64,000 nucleotides of DNA from JAAYAE01 sp963678395 (GTDB lineage: Bacteria > Bacillota > Negativicutes > Acidaminococcales > Acidaminococcaceae): positions 186,001 to 250,000 of the forward strand of contig OY782827.1 of the NCBI GenBank assembly GCA_963678395.1. The letters are read 5' to 3'. The notes beneath the pieces are model-generated. The model had not been told where the DNA came from. It ran no database searches and saw only the letters and a list, made by a program, of their open reading frames with translations. Within the stretch, counting starts at the first letter, position 1. Each line of letters begins with the position of its first letter. A program made the position numbers and the translations under genes. This document shows, in pieces, positions 8,744 through 18,690 of this stretch.

Positions 8744-10807
8744 ATGTGGTGGCACGAGCCTTTAACTACGCTAAAAGGCGTAGGACCTAAGAAAGCGGCT
8801 GATTTTTTAAATTTAAATATTGTTACGATTGGCGATTTACTAAATAGATTTCCCCGTCAGGATTGCTATTTAGATTATTCTCACCTAAGTAAGATTAATG
8901 AGCTCAAAACAAATGGTCAGAACCAGATTTTTACGGCAGAAATTGTTGCTATGGCTAATAAGCGTTCTATCCGTAATAAGAGCTATGCTACTGTAACTGT
9001 GCGCGATGAAACTGGCTATGCGGAGATTTTTCTTTTTTTTCATCAACGTTTTCAGCTAAAGCAACTAAAAGTAGGGCAAAAAGTTTTAGTCGTTGGCAAA
9101 GTTTTACCTGGACATACTGCTAAAAGTATCAGTGGAGCTAATATTTCTTCTTTAAATGAAAAAAATGATCAACAGGGTTTAGGGATATTACCTGTTTACA
9201 GTTTGACGGGTAATCTTACACAAAATAATGTCCGCTATGCAGTAAAACAGGCCTTAGCATTAGCAAGCAAGGAGCTACCGGAATCACTGCCTGAGGCCAT
9301 AATCAAACAAAAAGCACTACTGCCTCGTTTAGAAGCCTTGGAAAATATGCATTTTCCTAAGAATTTTGCTCTTTTAGCCCAGGCAACCAGACGTTTTATT
9401 TTTGAGGAGTTGTATTTGCTGCAATGCGGCTTATTATTTTATAGCAATAAAGTGAAAGATGGCCGTTGTGCTGTAAAAATGGCTAGAGATGGTAAAATTG
9501 TGGGGAAAATATTGGCAACGTTGCCATTTAAGCTAACTGCAGCTCAAACTAAAGCCTGGAATGAAATATCTCTAGATATGCAGAACCAACGCCCTATGCA
9601 TAGATTGTTGCAAGGTGATGTTGGTTCAGGAAAGACTGTTTTATCTGCCTTGGCGTTGGGAAAAACCGTAGAAAACGGCTATCAAGGCTGTATGATGGTG
9701 CCTACGGAGATATTAGCCTACCAACACTACCAAACACTAAAGAAATGTTTTGCAACGTCAGGAGTTAACGTAGCGGTTCTTACAGGTAGCGTGAAAGGTG
9801 CGGAACGCCAGAAAATACTTGCAAGGCTGGCGGACGGCAGTGTAAATGTAGTAGTAGGGACTCATGCCCTTATTCAAGAAACTGTGAACTTTAAAAATTT
9901 AGTTTTAGTTGTTACTGACGAGCAACATCGTTTTGGGGTAGAACAAAGAGCTAAATTGGCCAATAAATCAGGCTTTGCTACAGATGTATTGGTTATGACT
10001 GCTACGCCTATTCCTAGAACATTGGCTCTCACAGTATATGGCGATTTGGATATTTCTTCCATGAAAGGGCTGCCACCGGGACGCAAACCTATTAATACTT
10101 TATGCTATACTGAAGAAAAGAGAGAAGATATATACAAAGGCATGGTGAGACAGATCAAAGCCGGCTATCAAGCTTATGTTGTTTGCCCTCTTATTGATGA
10201 TTCCGAAATTGTAGAAGCCAAGTCAGCTACAGAAATATACGAGGAACTAACAAAAGGTTATTTGCGTGGAGTGCCTTGCGCCCTACTACACGGTCGCTTA
10301 AAAGCAGTTGAAAAAGATGAAATAATGAAAGATTTTGTAGCAGGTAAAATAAAAGTGCTTATTTCTACCACGGTTATAGAAGTAGGTGTAAATGTTCCTA
10401 ATGCCACACTTATGGTTATTGAAGGAGCAGATAGATTTGGTTTGGCCCAGATGCATCAGTTGCGGGGGCGTGTTGGCCGTAGAAACATACAATCATATTG
10501 TGTCTTGCTAACAGCTTCTGAAAATCCAGCTACTTTGGCCAGATTGCAAATAATGCGTAATTGTAGTGATGGTTTTGTCTTAGCTGAAAAAGATTTAGAA
10601 TTGCGTGGTTCAGGGCAATTGTTTGGTTTAAAACAACATGGCTTGCCTGATTTGTATATTGCTGATATAATGCGAGATACCGATGTTTTGGTAGAAGCGA
10701 GAGCATTAGCCCAAAAATATATGTGTGATAAAAAACTTTTTAAGCAAGTTATTTTGGTATTAAAAAATCAATTTGATGAAAGATTCGAACGAATTTTTAA
10801 TTCCTGA
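8744..10807 (+). CDS. recG: ATP-dependent DNA helicase RecG
   Basis: Double-stranded DNA translocase that remodels stalled forks and Holliday junctions. It has an N-terminal wedge/OB domain (about 1-200), then helicase motifs I 'GDVGSGKTV', II 'DEQHRFG', III 'MTATPIPRT' and VI 'QLRGRVGR', and the RecG C-terminal 'LRGSGQLFGLKQHG'. Length (687 aa) is normal. GGGGG precedes ATG 8744. All key motifs are intact. A VTT-domain gene follows after 14 bases. Confidence 0.97.
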   Translation: MWWHEPLTTLKGVGPKKAADFLNLNIVTIGDLLNRFPRQDCYLDYSHLSKINELKTNGQNQIFTAEIVAMANKRSIRNKSYATVTVRDETGYAEIFLFFHQRFQLKQLKVGQKVLVVGKVLPGHTAKSISGANISSLNEKNDQQGLGILPVYSLTGNLTQNNVRYAVKQALALASKELPESLPEAIIKQKALLPRLEALENMHFPKNFALLAQATRRFIFEELYLLQCGLLFYSNKVKDGRCAVKMARDGKIVGKILATLPFKLTAAQTKAWNEISLDMQNQRPMHRLLQGDVGSGKTVLSALALGKTVENGYQGCMMVPTEILAYQHYQTLKKCFATSGVNVAVLTGSVKGAERQKILARLADGSVNVVVGTHALIQETVNFKNLVLVVTDEQHRFGVEQRAKLANKSGFATDVLVMTATPIPRTLALTVYGDLDISSMKGLPPGRKPINTLCYTEEKREDIYKGMVRQIKAGYQAYVVCPLIDDSEIVEAKSATEIYEELTKGYLRGVPCALLHGRLKAVEKDEIMKDFVAGKIKVLISTTVIEVGVNVPNATLMVIEGADRFGLAQMHQLRGRVGRRNIQSYCVLLTASENPATLARLQIMRNCSDGFVLAEKDLELRGSGQLFGLKQHGLPDLYIADIMRDTDVLVEARALAQKYMCDKKLFKQVILVLKNQFDERFERIFNS

Positions 10808-10821
10808 GATTAGAGGAATAT

Positions 10822-11520
10822 ATGAATATAAAAAATTGGGATAAGCAAGACGGCCTGATAAAGTTAACTGCACTGGCGGCCCTTGTAATATTGGTTTTTG
10901 TTGTGCAAATCATGTCTCCATCTTTTTTTGAAAAAATATGGCAATTAGCCGCTAGTGGCAATATGGAGAAGACAGTTGAATTCTTGGCTTCTTATGGCGT
11001 TTGGGCTATAGTCATCAGTTTCTTTTTGGATGTGCTTATTAATGCGGTAGGTTTTTTGCCTTCTATTTTTTTGTCTACAGCAAATGGCTTGATTTTTGGC
11101 TTGCCATTAGGTGTTTTAATTTCTTGGACAGCAGAGTCAGTAGGAGTCATTATTAGTTTTCTGGTTATGCGGTATTTTTTAAGAGAATCCGCGGAGAAAA
11201 TTATTGAAAAAAGTAATAGCTTAAAACGTCTTGATGAAATGAGCGGTGAAAAAGGTTTGGCAGCTATGGCGATAGCTCGCACAATGCCTTATTTTCCTTC
11301 AGGAATTTTGACGGCGCTGGGTGCCGTAAGTAAAATGAGCATTAAAGATTATTGTATCGCTACGTTTATAGGGAAATTTCCTTCTACAGCGTTAGAAGTT
11401 ATTGTAGGACATGATGCTGTAAATTACCGTCAGCATATGGATAGATTGACTATCCTTATTACTGCTATTGCTTGCGTTTATGGGTATCTTTATTGGCGTA
11501 AAAGTAAAAAGAAACAATGA
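10822..11520 (+). CDS. TVP38/TMEM64 (VTT/DedA-like) membrane protein
   Basis: Integral membrane protein of 232 aa with about five hydrophobic segments. The VTT/SNARE-associated core is visible as 'GFLPSIFLSTANGLIFG', 'WTAESVGVIISFLVMRYFL', 'ARTMPYFPSGILTALGAVSKM' and 'FIGKFPSTALEVIVGHD'. Related families are implicated in lipid or undecaprenyl-phosphate handling; the exact substrate cannot be told here. It sits 14 bases behind recG and ends at a strong terminator, so it is probably co-transcribed with recG. Confidence 0.88.
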   Translation: MNIKNWDKQDGLIKLTALAALVILVFVVQIMSPSFFEKIWQLAASGNMEKTVEFLASYGVWAIVISFFLDVLINAVGFLPSIFLSTANGLIFGLPLGVLISWTAESVGVIISFLVMRYFLRESAEKIIEKSNSLKRLDEMSGEKGLAAMAIARTMPYFPSGILTALGAVSKMSIKDYCIATFIGKFPSTALEVIVGHDAVNYRQHMDRLTILITAIACVYGYLYWRKSKKKQ

Positions 11521-11530
11521 TTTTGTAAAA

Positions 11531-11582
11531 AATATAGCCTTAGCAGAGTGTATACAAGTTTACACTCTGCTAAGGCTATATT
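11531..11582. terminator. Long perfect hairpin terminator after recG/VTT
   Basis: A 22-bp perfect stem (11531-11552 with 11561-11582; core ATAGCCTTAGCAGAGTGTA) with an 8-base loop. It is symmetrical and may work on both strands. The 94 bases after it, up to 11676, hold only a possible TATAAT and the GGGGG site of the next gene. Confidence 0.85.
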
Positions 11583-11676
11583 GTTATTGTGCCACAAAAG
11601 CGAAAAAAGCAGGAAAAGCCTCTATCGTCATAGAATTTAAACACTATAATTCATTTCGGAAAAGGGGGAAATAATT

Positions 11677-13758
11677 GTGAAAGAGTACACAGGAGATAGG
11701 ATTAGAAATGTTGCCATTGTGGGTCATGGTGGAGCGGGAACAACATCAGTGACGGAGGCCTTGCTTTACCGTTCAGAAGCTATTAGCAGAATGGGAAAAG
11801 TAGAAGATGGAGCTACCACCACGGACTATGAACCGGAAGAAATTAAACGGGGAGTATCGGTTAACGCTACATTAGCACCTGTTGAGTGGCGTGATTCTAA
11901 AATAAATTTTATAGATACCCCCGGATTTGCAGATTTTGTTGCAGAAGTTAAGGGTGCTTTTAGAGCCGTGGATAGTGCCCTGATTGTTGTTTGCGCTACC
12001 TCAGGAGTACAGGTAGGGACGGAGGAGTGTTGGAAGATGGCAGAAGAAGCGGGACTGCCAAGGATAGTTTTTGTTAATAAGATGGATCGTGATAATGCGG
12101 ATTACGATAGCATTTTGGCTAATTTACGCGGAAAATTCGGTAAACGTGTGCTACCTTTGGAATTGCCCTTAGGTAAAGCAGAAGATTTTTGCGGTGTTAT
12201 AGCTGTTTTCAAAATGAAGGCGTACAAGGCCAATGGTAATGGCGCCGATGAAATAGATATACCGGCGGATTTATTGGACTGGGCCAACGAAGCTCACGAA
12301 AAAATGGTGGAAGCGGCAGTGTAAGCTGATGATAATTGCTTAATGCGTTATTTAGATGGAGAGACAATTGAGGATGAAGAAATTAGAAACTGCTTAATTA
12401 AGGGAATTCGTCAAGCCATTATTTTCCCGGTCATTTGTGGTAGTGCTTATAAAAATATTAGTATTGGCAGATTGTTGAATGCTGTTATTGATTACACATA
12501 TCCTGCTATTTTAAATGATTACAAAGTGACGGACTGCAAAACAGGGTTGGAAGTAGTTCGCGATGCCAATGCCCCTATGGCCGTCTTAGTATTTAAAACT
12601 ACTTCTGACCCTTTTGTTGGGCGCCTAAGTTTTATGCGTGTATTTTCGGGTAAAATAGCTAGCGATAGTATAATTTATAATGCAAGTCGTGAGCAGGAAG
12701 AGCGTATTGGCACCGTGTTTACGATGCGAGGGAAAACTCAAATACCTATGAAAAATATTTGCGCCGGAGATATTGGTGTAGTTTCTAAGCTACAATATAC
12801 ATCGACGGGTGATACTATTAGTGATAAGACCTCTCCCGTAAAATTTTCACCCATTGTTTTTCCTGCACCCATGTATACTAGGGCAATTTATGCTAAGAAA
12901 AAAGGTGATGAGGAAAAAATTGCTAATGCGCTTAATCGTTTGATGGATGAAGATTCTACTATTGTAGTAAGCCGTGATAAGGCCACTAAAGAGACTTTAA
13001 TTAGTGGTATGGGCGATCAACATATTGAAATCATTATGGAACGAATGAAACGTAAATTTGGAGTTGAAGCACAGCTAAAGGCACCTATTATTGAATATAG
13101 AGAAACGATTCGTGGTAGTGCCGAAGTTGAGGGAAAACATAAAAAACAAAGTGGTGGGCATGGGCAATACGGTCATGTGGTTATTAAAATGGAACCTTTA
13201 ACTGCAGGAGCAGGATTTGAATTTGTGGACAAGATTTTTGGCGGGGCTGTTCCACGCCAGTATATTCCAACGGTAGAAAAGGGCCTTAGCGAGTCTATTG
13301 AGCATGGCATTTTGGCAGGGTATCCTGTTGTGGATTTGCGTATTACTTTGCTTGATGGATCCTATCATGCTGTAGACTCTTCAGAAATGGCCTTTAAAAT
13401 AGCGGCTCACCAAGCATTTCAAAAAGCTTGTGAAAAAGCGAGCCCGGTATTATTGGAACCCTATTATAATTTAGCTGTTTATTGCGCAGATAGTATGATG
13501 GGTGATGTTATTGGTGATTTAAATACCAAAAGAGGCCGCATACTGGGTATGCAGAGTATTGAAGGAGGTATGAGTTGTGTGAAAGCACAGGTACCTTATG
13601 CTGAATTAGCTGAGTACGCAGTGGACTTGCGGGCGTTAACTCAAGGATTAGGAAGTTTTGAGATGGAATTTGATCACTACGAAGATGCACCACAACGTCT
13701 TGCAGAGAAAATAATTGCCGAACGCAACGCGCAATTAGCAACAGAAAGAGAAAAATAG
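11677..13758 (+). pseudogene. EF-G paralogue (FusA2-type), broken by an in-frame TAA
   Basis: Translational GTPase of the elongation factor G family. Domains in order: GTPase with 'DTPGFADFV' (G3) and 'NKMDRD' (G4), domain II, domain III, domain IV with 'GGHGQYGHVVIKMEP', and domain V. Two lesions are visible. The Walker A motif reads GHGGAGTTS where the family has GHGGAGKTS, so the catalytic lysine is threonine. TAA at 12322-12324 interrupts the frame exactly where the homologous 'EAVAE-ADDELM' helix runs, with coding sequence continuing in the same frame on both sides. The remaining reading is otherwise clean (693 codons). It starts at GTG 11677 behind GGGGGAAA. It resembles the accessory EF-G-like proteins of Firmicutes rather than the primary fusA, so loss would be tolerable. 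I infer a recent pseudogene. Confidence 0.85.
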
Positions 13759-13788
13759 GGAGATGTACATATGAATGTATAAGAAATT

Positions 13789-14220
13789 ATGACTAAAAGT
13801 ATAGTTAGTATTAGACGTAACAATACTATTGATGAAATAGCCCGCGTGATGGTAGAAAATAAAGTTTCTGGTTTACCGGTGCTTAGCGATGGTGGGTATT
13901 TAGTTGGGATTGTAACGGAGGGAGATCTTTTGCGTCGCGAGATGACGCCAAGATTACCGGAATTCATTAACATCTTAGGGGCCGTTATTTATTATCATGG
14001 AGTAGAACGCTACAATGAAGATTTCAAAAAAATTCTAGCAAAAACTGCGGTTGATATTATGACTGATGATTTAATTACTGTTAAAGAGGGTACGGATGTT
14101 GGCGAAGTTGCCAAAATAATGTTGGATAACAATATTAAACAAATTCCTGTAGTAGATCGCAGCAAATTGATTGGTCTTATTACTAGGGCTGATATAGTTA
14201 AATTATTGTTAAAACAATAA
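13789..14220 (+). CDS. CBS-domain pair protein (original start cut off by a TAA)
   Basis: Protein of two tandem CBS domains that typically bind adenine nucleotides or act as a regulatory module. Domain 1 has 'IMTKSIVSIRRNNTIDEIARVM' (read in part) and 'SGLPVLSDGGYLVGIVTEGDLLRR'-type text; domain 2 has 'IMTDDLITVKEGTDVGEVAKIM' (in part) and 'QIPVVDRSKLIGLITRADIV'. The natural start is almost certainly ATG 13771, which has GGGAG upstream and encodes MNV before TAA at 13780-13782, followed in frame by EIMTKS. Translation could restart at ATG 13789 and lose only six residues, but no good ribosome site precedes it. It lies 12 bases behind the broken EF-G gene, so both may be dying together. Confidence 0.75.
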   Translation: MTKSIVSIRRNNTIDEIARVMVENKVSGLPVLSDGGYLVGIVTEGDLLRREMTPRLPEFINILGAVIYYHGVERYNEDFKKILAKTAVDIMTDDLITVKEGTDVGEVAKIMLDNNIKQIPVVDRSKLIGLITRADIVKLLLKQ

Positions 14221-14396
14221 TAGACTTTATTTTTACGAGATTTTACTTTATAATTAACCGAGATGGGGGTAAAATACTTAGTATAATGCCCCTCGATTTG
14301 TACAAGGGTAAGTCCTCTGATTGCCAACAATTAGCGCAGTCAGCTTTCCTAATCAAGAGGAAGGTAGTAGGAAGAAATTATAAGGAGAATTTATTA
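14221..14396 (+). other. tkt leader region
   Basis: A TATAAT at 14249-14254 may be a -10 element with a poor -35. Downstream there is a GGGG/CCCC stem closed by CGA/TCG (about 14259-14300) and a CTTTCCT/AGGAAGG stem (about 14344-14366) before AAGGAG. It may be a structured 5' untranslated region; I match it to no known riboswitch class. Confidence 0.35.
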
Positions 14397-16385
14397 ATGA
14401 AAAAAATTGATCAAGCTGCCATTAACACATTGCGTTTTCTTTCTGTGGATCAAGTACAAGCTGCTAATTCAGGACATCCTGGTTTCCCTTTAGGGGTAGC
14501 GCCCTTGATGTATACCCTTTGGGATAAGTTTATTAATTACAATCCCAAGGATCCTCGCTGGTTTAACCGGGATCGTTTTATTTTGTCACCGGGTCATGGG
14601 TCAGCATTGCTTTATTCAATGTTACATTTGGCTGGGTTTGGACTAACCCTTGATGACCTAAAGGCCTTTCGCCAGTGGGGTTCTAATACACCGGGACATC
14701 CGGAATACGGCCAGACAGCCGGTGTGGAGGCTTCCACAGGTCCTTTAGGTCATGGCTTTGCTATGGCAGTAGGTTTTGCTCTTGGGGAAGAAATGCTTAG
14801 AGCCAGATACAATAAAACTGGGTTTGAGGTTGTAGACCATTATACTTATGGCTTAACATCAGATGGTGATTTAATGGAAGGTGTTGCTTCTGAGGCAGCG
14901 TCTTTGGCTGGAACCATGGGGTTGGGTAAATTAATTTTTCTTTACGATAATAATAAAATCACTATTGAAGGAACTACAAATATTGCTTTTGGTGAAGATG
15001 TAGGCAAGCGTTTTGAAGCTTATGGTTGGCAGGTATTAAAGGTAGCATCCTCGGAAGATTTGGAGGCTATTGCCGGAGCTATTCAAAAAGCCAAAGCTGA
15101 TAGAACGCATCCTTCATTAATTATTGTTGATACCCATATTGGCTTTGGTAGTCCCAAACAAGATAGCGCGTCTGCCCATGGTGAACCTTTGGGCTTAGAT
15201 AATGTGGCTTTAACTAAGGAAAAAGCTGGTTGGGATTCCAAGAAAACTTTCTATGTACCAGAGGAAGTTAAGACGTATTTTGCAAATAAACTGGTTGCTT
15301 GTGAAAACAAACAAACTAAGTGGGAAAGTCTTATAGAGCATTATGCTAAAGAGTACCCTGAGCTAGCAAAAGAATTACAAGAGCGTATCGAGGGCAAAAT
15401 TAATATCGATCAAACGGAATTAGAACAATTATTTGCTGATGTAACAAAAACATCTACCAGAGAAGCTTCGGGAGAAATATTGCAGGCCTTATCTAAGATG
15501 TTACCGGCTTTAGTTGGTGGCAGTGCTGATTTAGGTCCTTCTAATAAGACTGTAGTAAAAGCTGAAGGGTATTTTTCACCTTCTGACCAAGGTGGGCGCA
15601 ATATACATTTTGGTGTCAGAGAACACGCCATGGGGGCTATTTTAAATGGACTAGCTTTGCACGGAGGTTTTGTTCCTTATGGGGGTACGTTCTTGGTATT
15701 TGCAGATTTCCTACGCCCTGCTATACGGATGTCGGCCTTGATGGGCATTCGCAGTATTTATGTTTTGACTCATGATAGTATTGCCTTAGGGGAGGATGGA
15801 CCTACTCATCAGCCTATTGAACAAACTATGAGCCTGCGTATGATACCTAATGTTTCAGTATTTAGGCCTGCAGATGCTTTAGAAACAGCAGTAGCATGGC
15901 GTAGTGCCTGTCTTAACACGAAACAACCTACTTGTTTGTTGCTAAGTCGTCAAAAGCTGGCAGTGCTGACGGAATATAAGGAATTAATTCACGCTCAAGC
16001 ATCTAAGGGTGGCTATGTTTTAAATCCTGGAACTAAAGATAAATTAACGGCGGTACTTTTGGCTACAGGCAGTGAAGTGCATTTAGCTTTGGCAGCGCAA
16101 AAGGAATTAGCAAGGAAAAATATCAATGTTAGCGTAGTATCTATGCCTTCTTGGGATGTGTTTGAAAAACAAGAAAAGGAATACAAAGACAGTGTAATGC
16201 CCGTGGAAATTCCTAGAATTGCTATTGAAGCAGGCGTTCCTTTTGGCTGGCGCAAATACACCGGCAGTGATGACTTGGTAATGGGCATTAATAAATTTGG
16301 AGCTTCGGCTCCAGGAGACATTATCTATGAAAAATATGGCTTTACTGTAAATAATTTAGTTGCCATGGTGACAAAATTAAAATAG
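14397..16385 (+). CDS. tkt: Transketolase
   Basis: Thiamine-diphosphate enzyme moving two-carbon units between ketose and aldose phosphates in the non-oxidative pentose phosphate pathway. The start is ATG 14397 behind AAGGAG. Seen: 'SGHPGFPLG' with the active-site His, 'LSPGHGSALLYSMLH', the ThDP motif beginning 'SDGDLMEGVASEA' and ending near 'NNKITIEG', 'VREHAMGAI' with the catalytic Glu in the Pyr domain, and 'HDSIALGEDGPTHQP'. Length (662 aa) is typical. A terminator follows immediately, and the thiamine salvage genes come next, which fits its cofactor need but is not evidence of co-regulation. Confidence 0.97.
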   Translation: MKKIDQAAINTLRFLSVDQVQAANSGHPGFPLGVAPLMYTLWDKFINYNPKDPRWFNRDRFILSPGHGSALLYSMLHLAGFGLTLDDLKAFRQWGSNTPGHPEYGQTAGVEASTGPLGHGFAMAVGFALGEEMLRARYNKTGFEVVDHYTYGLTSDGDLMEGVASEAASLAGTMGLGKLIFLYDNNKITIEGTTNIAFGEDVGKRFEAYGWQVLKVASSEDLEAIAGAIQKAKADRTHPSLIIVDTHIGFGSPKQDSASAHGEPLGLDNVALTKEKAGWDSKKTFYVPEEVKTYFANKLVACENKQTKWESLIEHYAKEYPELAKELQERIEGKINIDQTELEQLFADVTKTSTREASGEILQALSKMLPALVGGSADLGPSNKTVVKAEGYFSPSDQGGRNIHFGVREHAMGAILNGLALHGGFVPYGGTFLVFADFLRPAIRMSALMGIRSIYVLTHDSIALGEDGPTHQPIEQTMSLRMIPNVSVFRPADALETAVAWRSACLNTKQPTCLLLSRQKLAVLTEYKELIHAQASKGGYVLNPGTKDKLTAVLLATGSEVHLALAAQKELARKNINVSVVSMPSWDVFEKQEKEYKDSVMPVEIPRIAIEAGVPFGWRKYTGSDDLVMGINKFGASAPGDIIYEKYGFTVNNLVAMVTKLK

Positions 16386-16392
16386 AAGCTCA

Positions 16393-16430
16393 ACGGGCAC
16401 AAGCTGTAAGTTTCAGCCTGTGCCCGTTTT
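16393..16430 (+). terminator. tkt terminator
   Basis: ACGGGCACA (16393-16401) pairs with TGTGCCCGT (16419-16427), extended by an inner GCTG/CAGC stem, followed by TTTT. It ends only 17 bases before the thiD start, so thiD either has a promoter overlapping it or depends on readthrough. Confidence 0.8.
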
Positions 16431-16446
16431 AGCAAGTGGAGGAAAT

Positions 16447-17250
16447 ATGAAACATTTATTGACTATTGCCGGTTCTGATTCATCCGGTGGTGCAGGAATT
16501 CAAGCTGATTTAAAAACTTTTGCTGCTCATGGTTGTTTTGGGATGAGTGTTATAACGGCTGTAACAGCACAAAACACTCAAGGTGTAACAATGGTACAAA
16601 ATATTGACGAAAAGGTAGTAGTAGCACAAATTGATGCCATCTTTGAGGATATTAGAGTTGATGCAGTAAAGATAGGAATGGTATCACAAATAAATAGCAT
16701 AAACAGTATCGCGGAAAGGTTAGCATATTATAAACCACCTATTGTAGTTTTAGATACGGTAATGGTTTCCAAAAGTGGGTTTGATCTATTGGCACCGGAG
16801 GCTTGCAGTGCCTTAGTTGAGAAACTTTTACCGTTGGCGACTTTAGCTACGCCTAATTTACCGGAAGCTGAAAGAATAGTGGGCTTTGCTGTGCAAGACA
16901 GAGCTGATATGATAAAGGCGGCACAAAAAATCGTAGCATTAGGGGCACAAAATGTTTTGATTAAAGGGGGCCATTTGGCTCAATCTGCAGATGACTTTCT
17001 TTATACTAAGGAAGGCGGCATGTGGTTCTCAGGAGAGCATATTACCACAAAAAATACACATGGTACAGGGTGCACCTTATCTTCAGCTTTAGCGGCTAAT
17101 TTAGCAAAGGGATTACCCTTGCCGGAAGCCGTGAAAGAGAGCAAAGCCTATGTTACTTTAGCCATTAGAAATGCCTTGAATATTGGCAAAGGCTGTGGGC
17201 CTACCCATCATTTTGTCAACATGTTTAGAAAAGCCGGTTTTGAAAAATGA
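16447..17250 (+). CDS. thiD: Hydroxymethylpyrimidine/phosphomethylpyrimidine kinase
   Basis: Phosphorylates HMP and HMP-P for thiamine synthesis or salvage. The start is ATG 16447 behind GGAGG. Ribokinase-fold motifs: 'GSDSSGGAGIQADLKTF' at the N-terminus, 'VLIKGGH', and the anion hole/catalytic 'NTHGTGCTLSSALAANLA' near residue 205. Length (267 aa) is normal. It overlaps thiM by four bases (ATGA), as thiM does thiE, making a tight three-gene salvage operon. No TPP riboswitch signature was seen upstream. Confidence 0.96.
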   Translation: MKHLLTIAGSDSSGGAGIQADLKTFAAHGCFGMSVITAVTAQNTQGVTMVQNIDEKVVVAQIDAIFEDIRVDAVKIGMVSQINSINSIAERLAYYKPPIVVLDTVMVSKSGFDLLAPEACSALVEKLLPLATLATPNLPEAERIVGFAVQDRADMIKAAQKIVALGAQNVLIKGGHLAQSADDFLYTKEGGMWFSGEHITTKNTHGTGCTLSSALAANLAKGLPLPEAVKESKAYVTLAIRNALNIGKGCGPTHHFVNMFRKAGFEK

Positions 17251-18059
17251 AATTATTACGGGAAAAGCTTAAGAGCATAGATACTGATATAAAAAAGCGT
17301 AAACCCTTAATTCATCATATTACTAACTATGTCACCAGTGGTGATTGTGCTAATATGGCATTGGCTTTTGGAGCCTCTCCCGTTATGGCGGACGCGTTGG
17401 AAGAAATAGAGGAAATTACGGGAGCCTCTGATGCTTTGGTCCTTAATTTAGGGACCATAAACAAAAATAAGTTTATCTCTATGTTAGCCGCTGCCAAGGT
17501 GGCTAAAATGCGGGGTATTCCTATAGTTTTAGACCCGGTGGGGGTTATGGCCTCTCAAATGCGCTTAAATATGGCGCAGGAACTAATAAATAACGGTGTG
17601 CAAATTATCAGAGGCAATTATGCTGAGTGTAGGGCGCTTTTAGGAGATAAAAATTTTGGCCAAGGTGTAGATGCGGGTAACGCCTGCGATGATAAGGGCG
17701 AATTTGCTCGGCAAGCTGCTCAAAAATTTAATTGTGTAGTAGCTATTACAGGGGCAATTGATACTATTAGTGATGGCAGGCAGGTAATTCTTGCTCATAA
17801 TGGACATGAGTTGTTGACCAAAGTTACAGGGGCAGGTTGTATGACTACGACTCTTATTGCCTGTGGGGCTGCTGTTAGTGATGACTATTTGTCCACTGCG
17901 GTATTGGGCATTACGGCGATAAATATTGCAGCTCAGAAAGCGGCAGCTAAATTACAGGCAGGAGAATATTCGGGTACCTTTAAAGCAAAATTATTAGATG
18001 CTATTTGTAATTTGCAAGGAATAATCATTGCTAGAGAGTTTAAGGGAGAAAGTATATGA
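17247..18059 (+). CDS. thiM: Hydroxyethylthiazole kinase
   Basis: Phosphorylates the thiazole moiety (HET) for thiamine salvage. Family motifs: 'HHITNYVTSGDCANMALAFG' with 'ASPVMAD' near residue 45, 'GIPIVLDPVGVMAS', and 'GAGCMTTTLIACGAAV' with the catalytic cysteine/anion hole. Length (270 aa) is normal. It is coupled to thiD and thiE through ATGA overlaps. Confidence 0.96.
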   Translation: MKLLREKLKSIDTDIKKRKPLIHHITNYVTSGDCANMALAFGASPVMADALEEIEEITGASDALVLNLGTINKNKFISMLAAAKVAKMRGIPIVLDPVGVMASQMRLNMAQELINNGVQIIRGNYAECRALLGDKNFGQGVDAGNACDDKGEFARQAAQKFNCVVAITGAIDTISDGRQVILAHNGHELLTKVTGAGCMTTTLIACGAAVSDDYLSTAVLGITAINIAAQKAAAKLQAGEYSGTFKAKLLDAICNLQGIIIAREFKGESI

Positions 18060-18685
18060 AACCAGTAATCGATTACGCAGTTTATCTAGTTACCGATAGA
18101 ACTTACTTAGCCGGCAGAGATTTTTATGCTTGTATAGAGGCCGCACTTAAAGGTGGGGTTACTTTAGTACAGTTGCGTGAAAAAGATTTTGGCCTAAAGG
18201 AGTTTTTAAACTTAGGTGAAAATGTTAAATTACTCTGTGACAAGTACAAGGTTCCTCTAATTATTAATGACAATATAATAGTGGCTAAGCGTTTAAATGC
18301 TGCTGGGGTACATTTGGGACAAGGAGATACTAATATAGAAGCAGCTAGGGAGCAACTGGGCGATAATGCTATTATTGGCATATCAACGCACACGGTAACC
18401 GAAGCCGTAGCTGCAGAAAAAAATGGTGCCGATTATTTAGGTGTTGGGGCTATTTATCCTACAGGAAGTAAAGCAGATGCAAATTTAGTAGGGTTACAAA
18501 TGTTACGTGCTATAAAAGCAGCTGTGCATATTCCGATTGTAGGCATAGGCGGCATTGACGAAAATAAATATTGGGAAGTCATGAATATAGGTGTTGCAGG
18601 TTGTGCTATGATTAGCGGGATTTTAGCCGTAAATAATATTGAAGAGCGGGTCAAAAAACTCATAAATGACTGTTGCGATGTTTAG
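18056..18685 (+). CDS. thiE: Thiamine-phosphate synthase
   Basis: Joins HMP-PP and thiazole phosphate to thiamine phosphate. TIM-barrel signatures: 'YLVTDR', 'VQLREKD', 'PLIINDN', 'GVHLGQGD', 'GISTHTVTEAVAAEKNGADY' and 'VGAIYPTGSK', ending with the phosphate site 'GIGGID'. Length (209 aa) is standard. It is the last gene of thiD-thiM-thiE. Together the three enzymes form a complete salvage route from HMP and HET; the de novo genes are not in the window. Confidence 0.96.
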   Translation: MKPVIDYAVYLVTDRTYLAGRDFYACIEAALKGGVTLVQLREKDFGLKEFLNLGENVKLLCDKYKVPLIINDNIIVAKRLNAAGVHLGQGDTNIEAAREQLGDNAIIGISTHTVTEAVAAEKNGADYLGVGAIYPTGSKADANLVGLQMLRAIKAAVHIPIVGIGGIDENKYWEVMNIGVAGCAMISGILAVNNIEERVKKLINDCCDV

Positions 18686-18690
18686 CAAGA

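Noticed and set aside
14259..14396. Known riboswitch in the tkt leader
   Set aside because: Two possible stems are visible, but I could not match conserved loops of any class I know.
16381..16446. TPP riboswitch before thiD-thiM-thiE
   Set aside because: The gap contains only the tkt terminator and a ribosome site; none of the conserved THI-box blocks are present.
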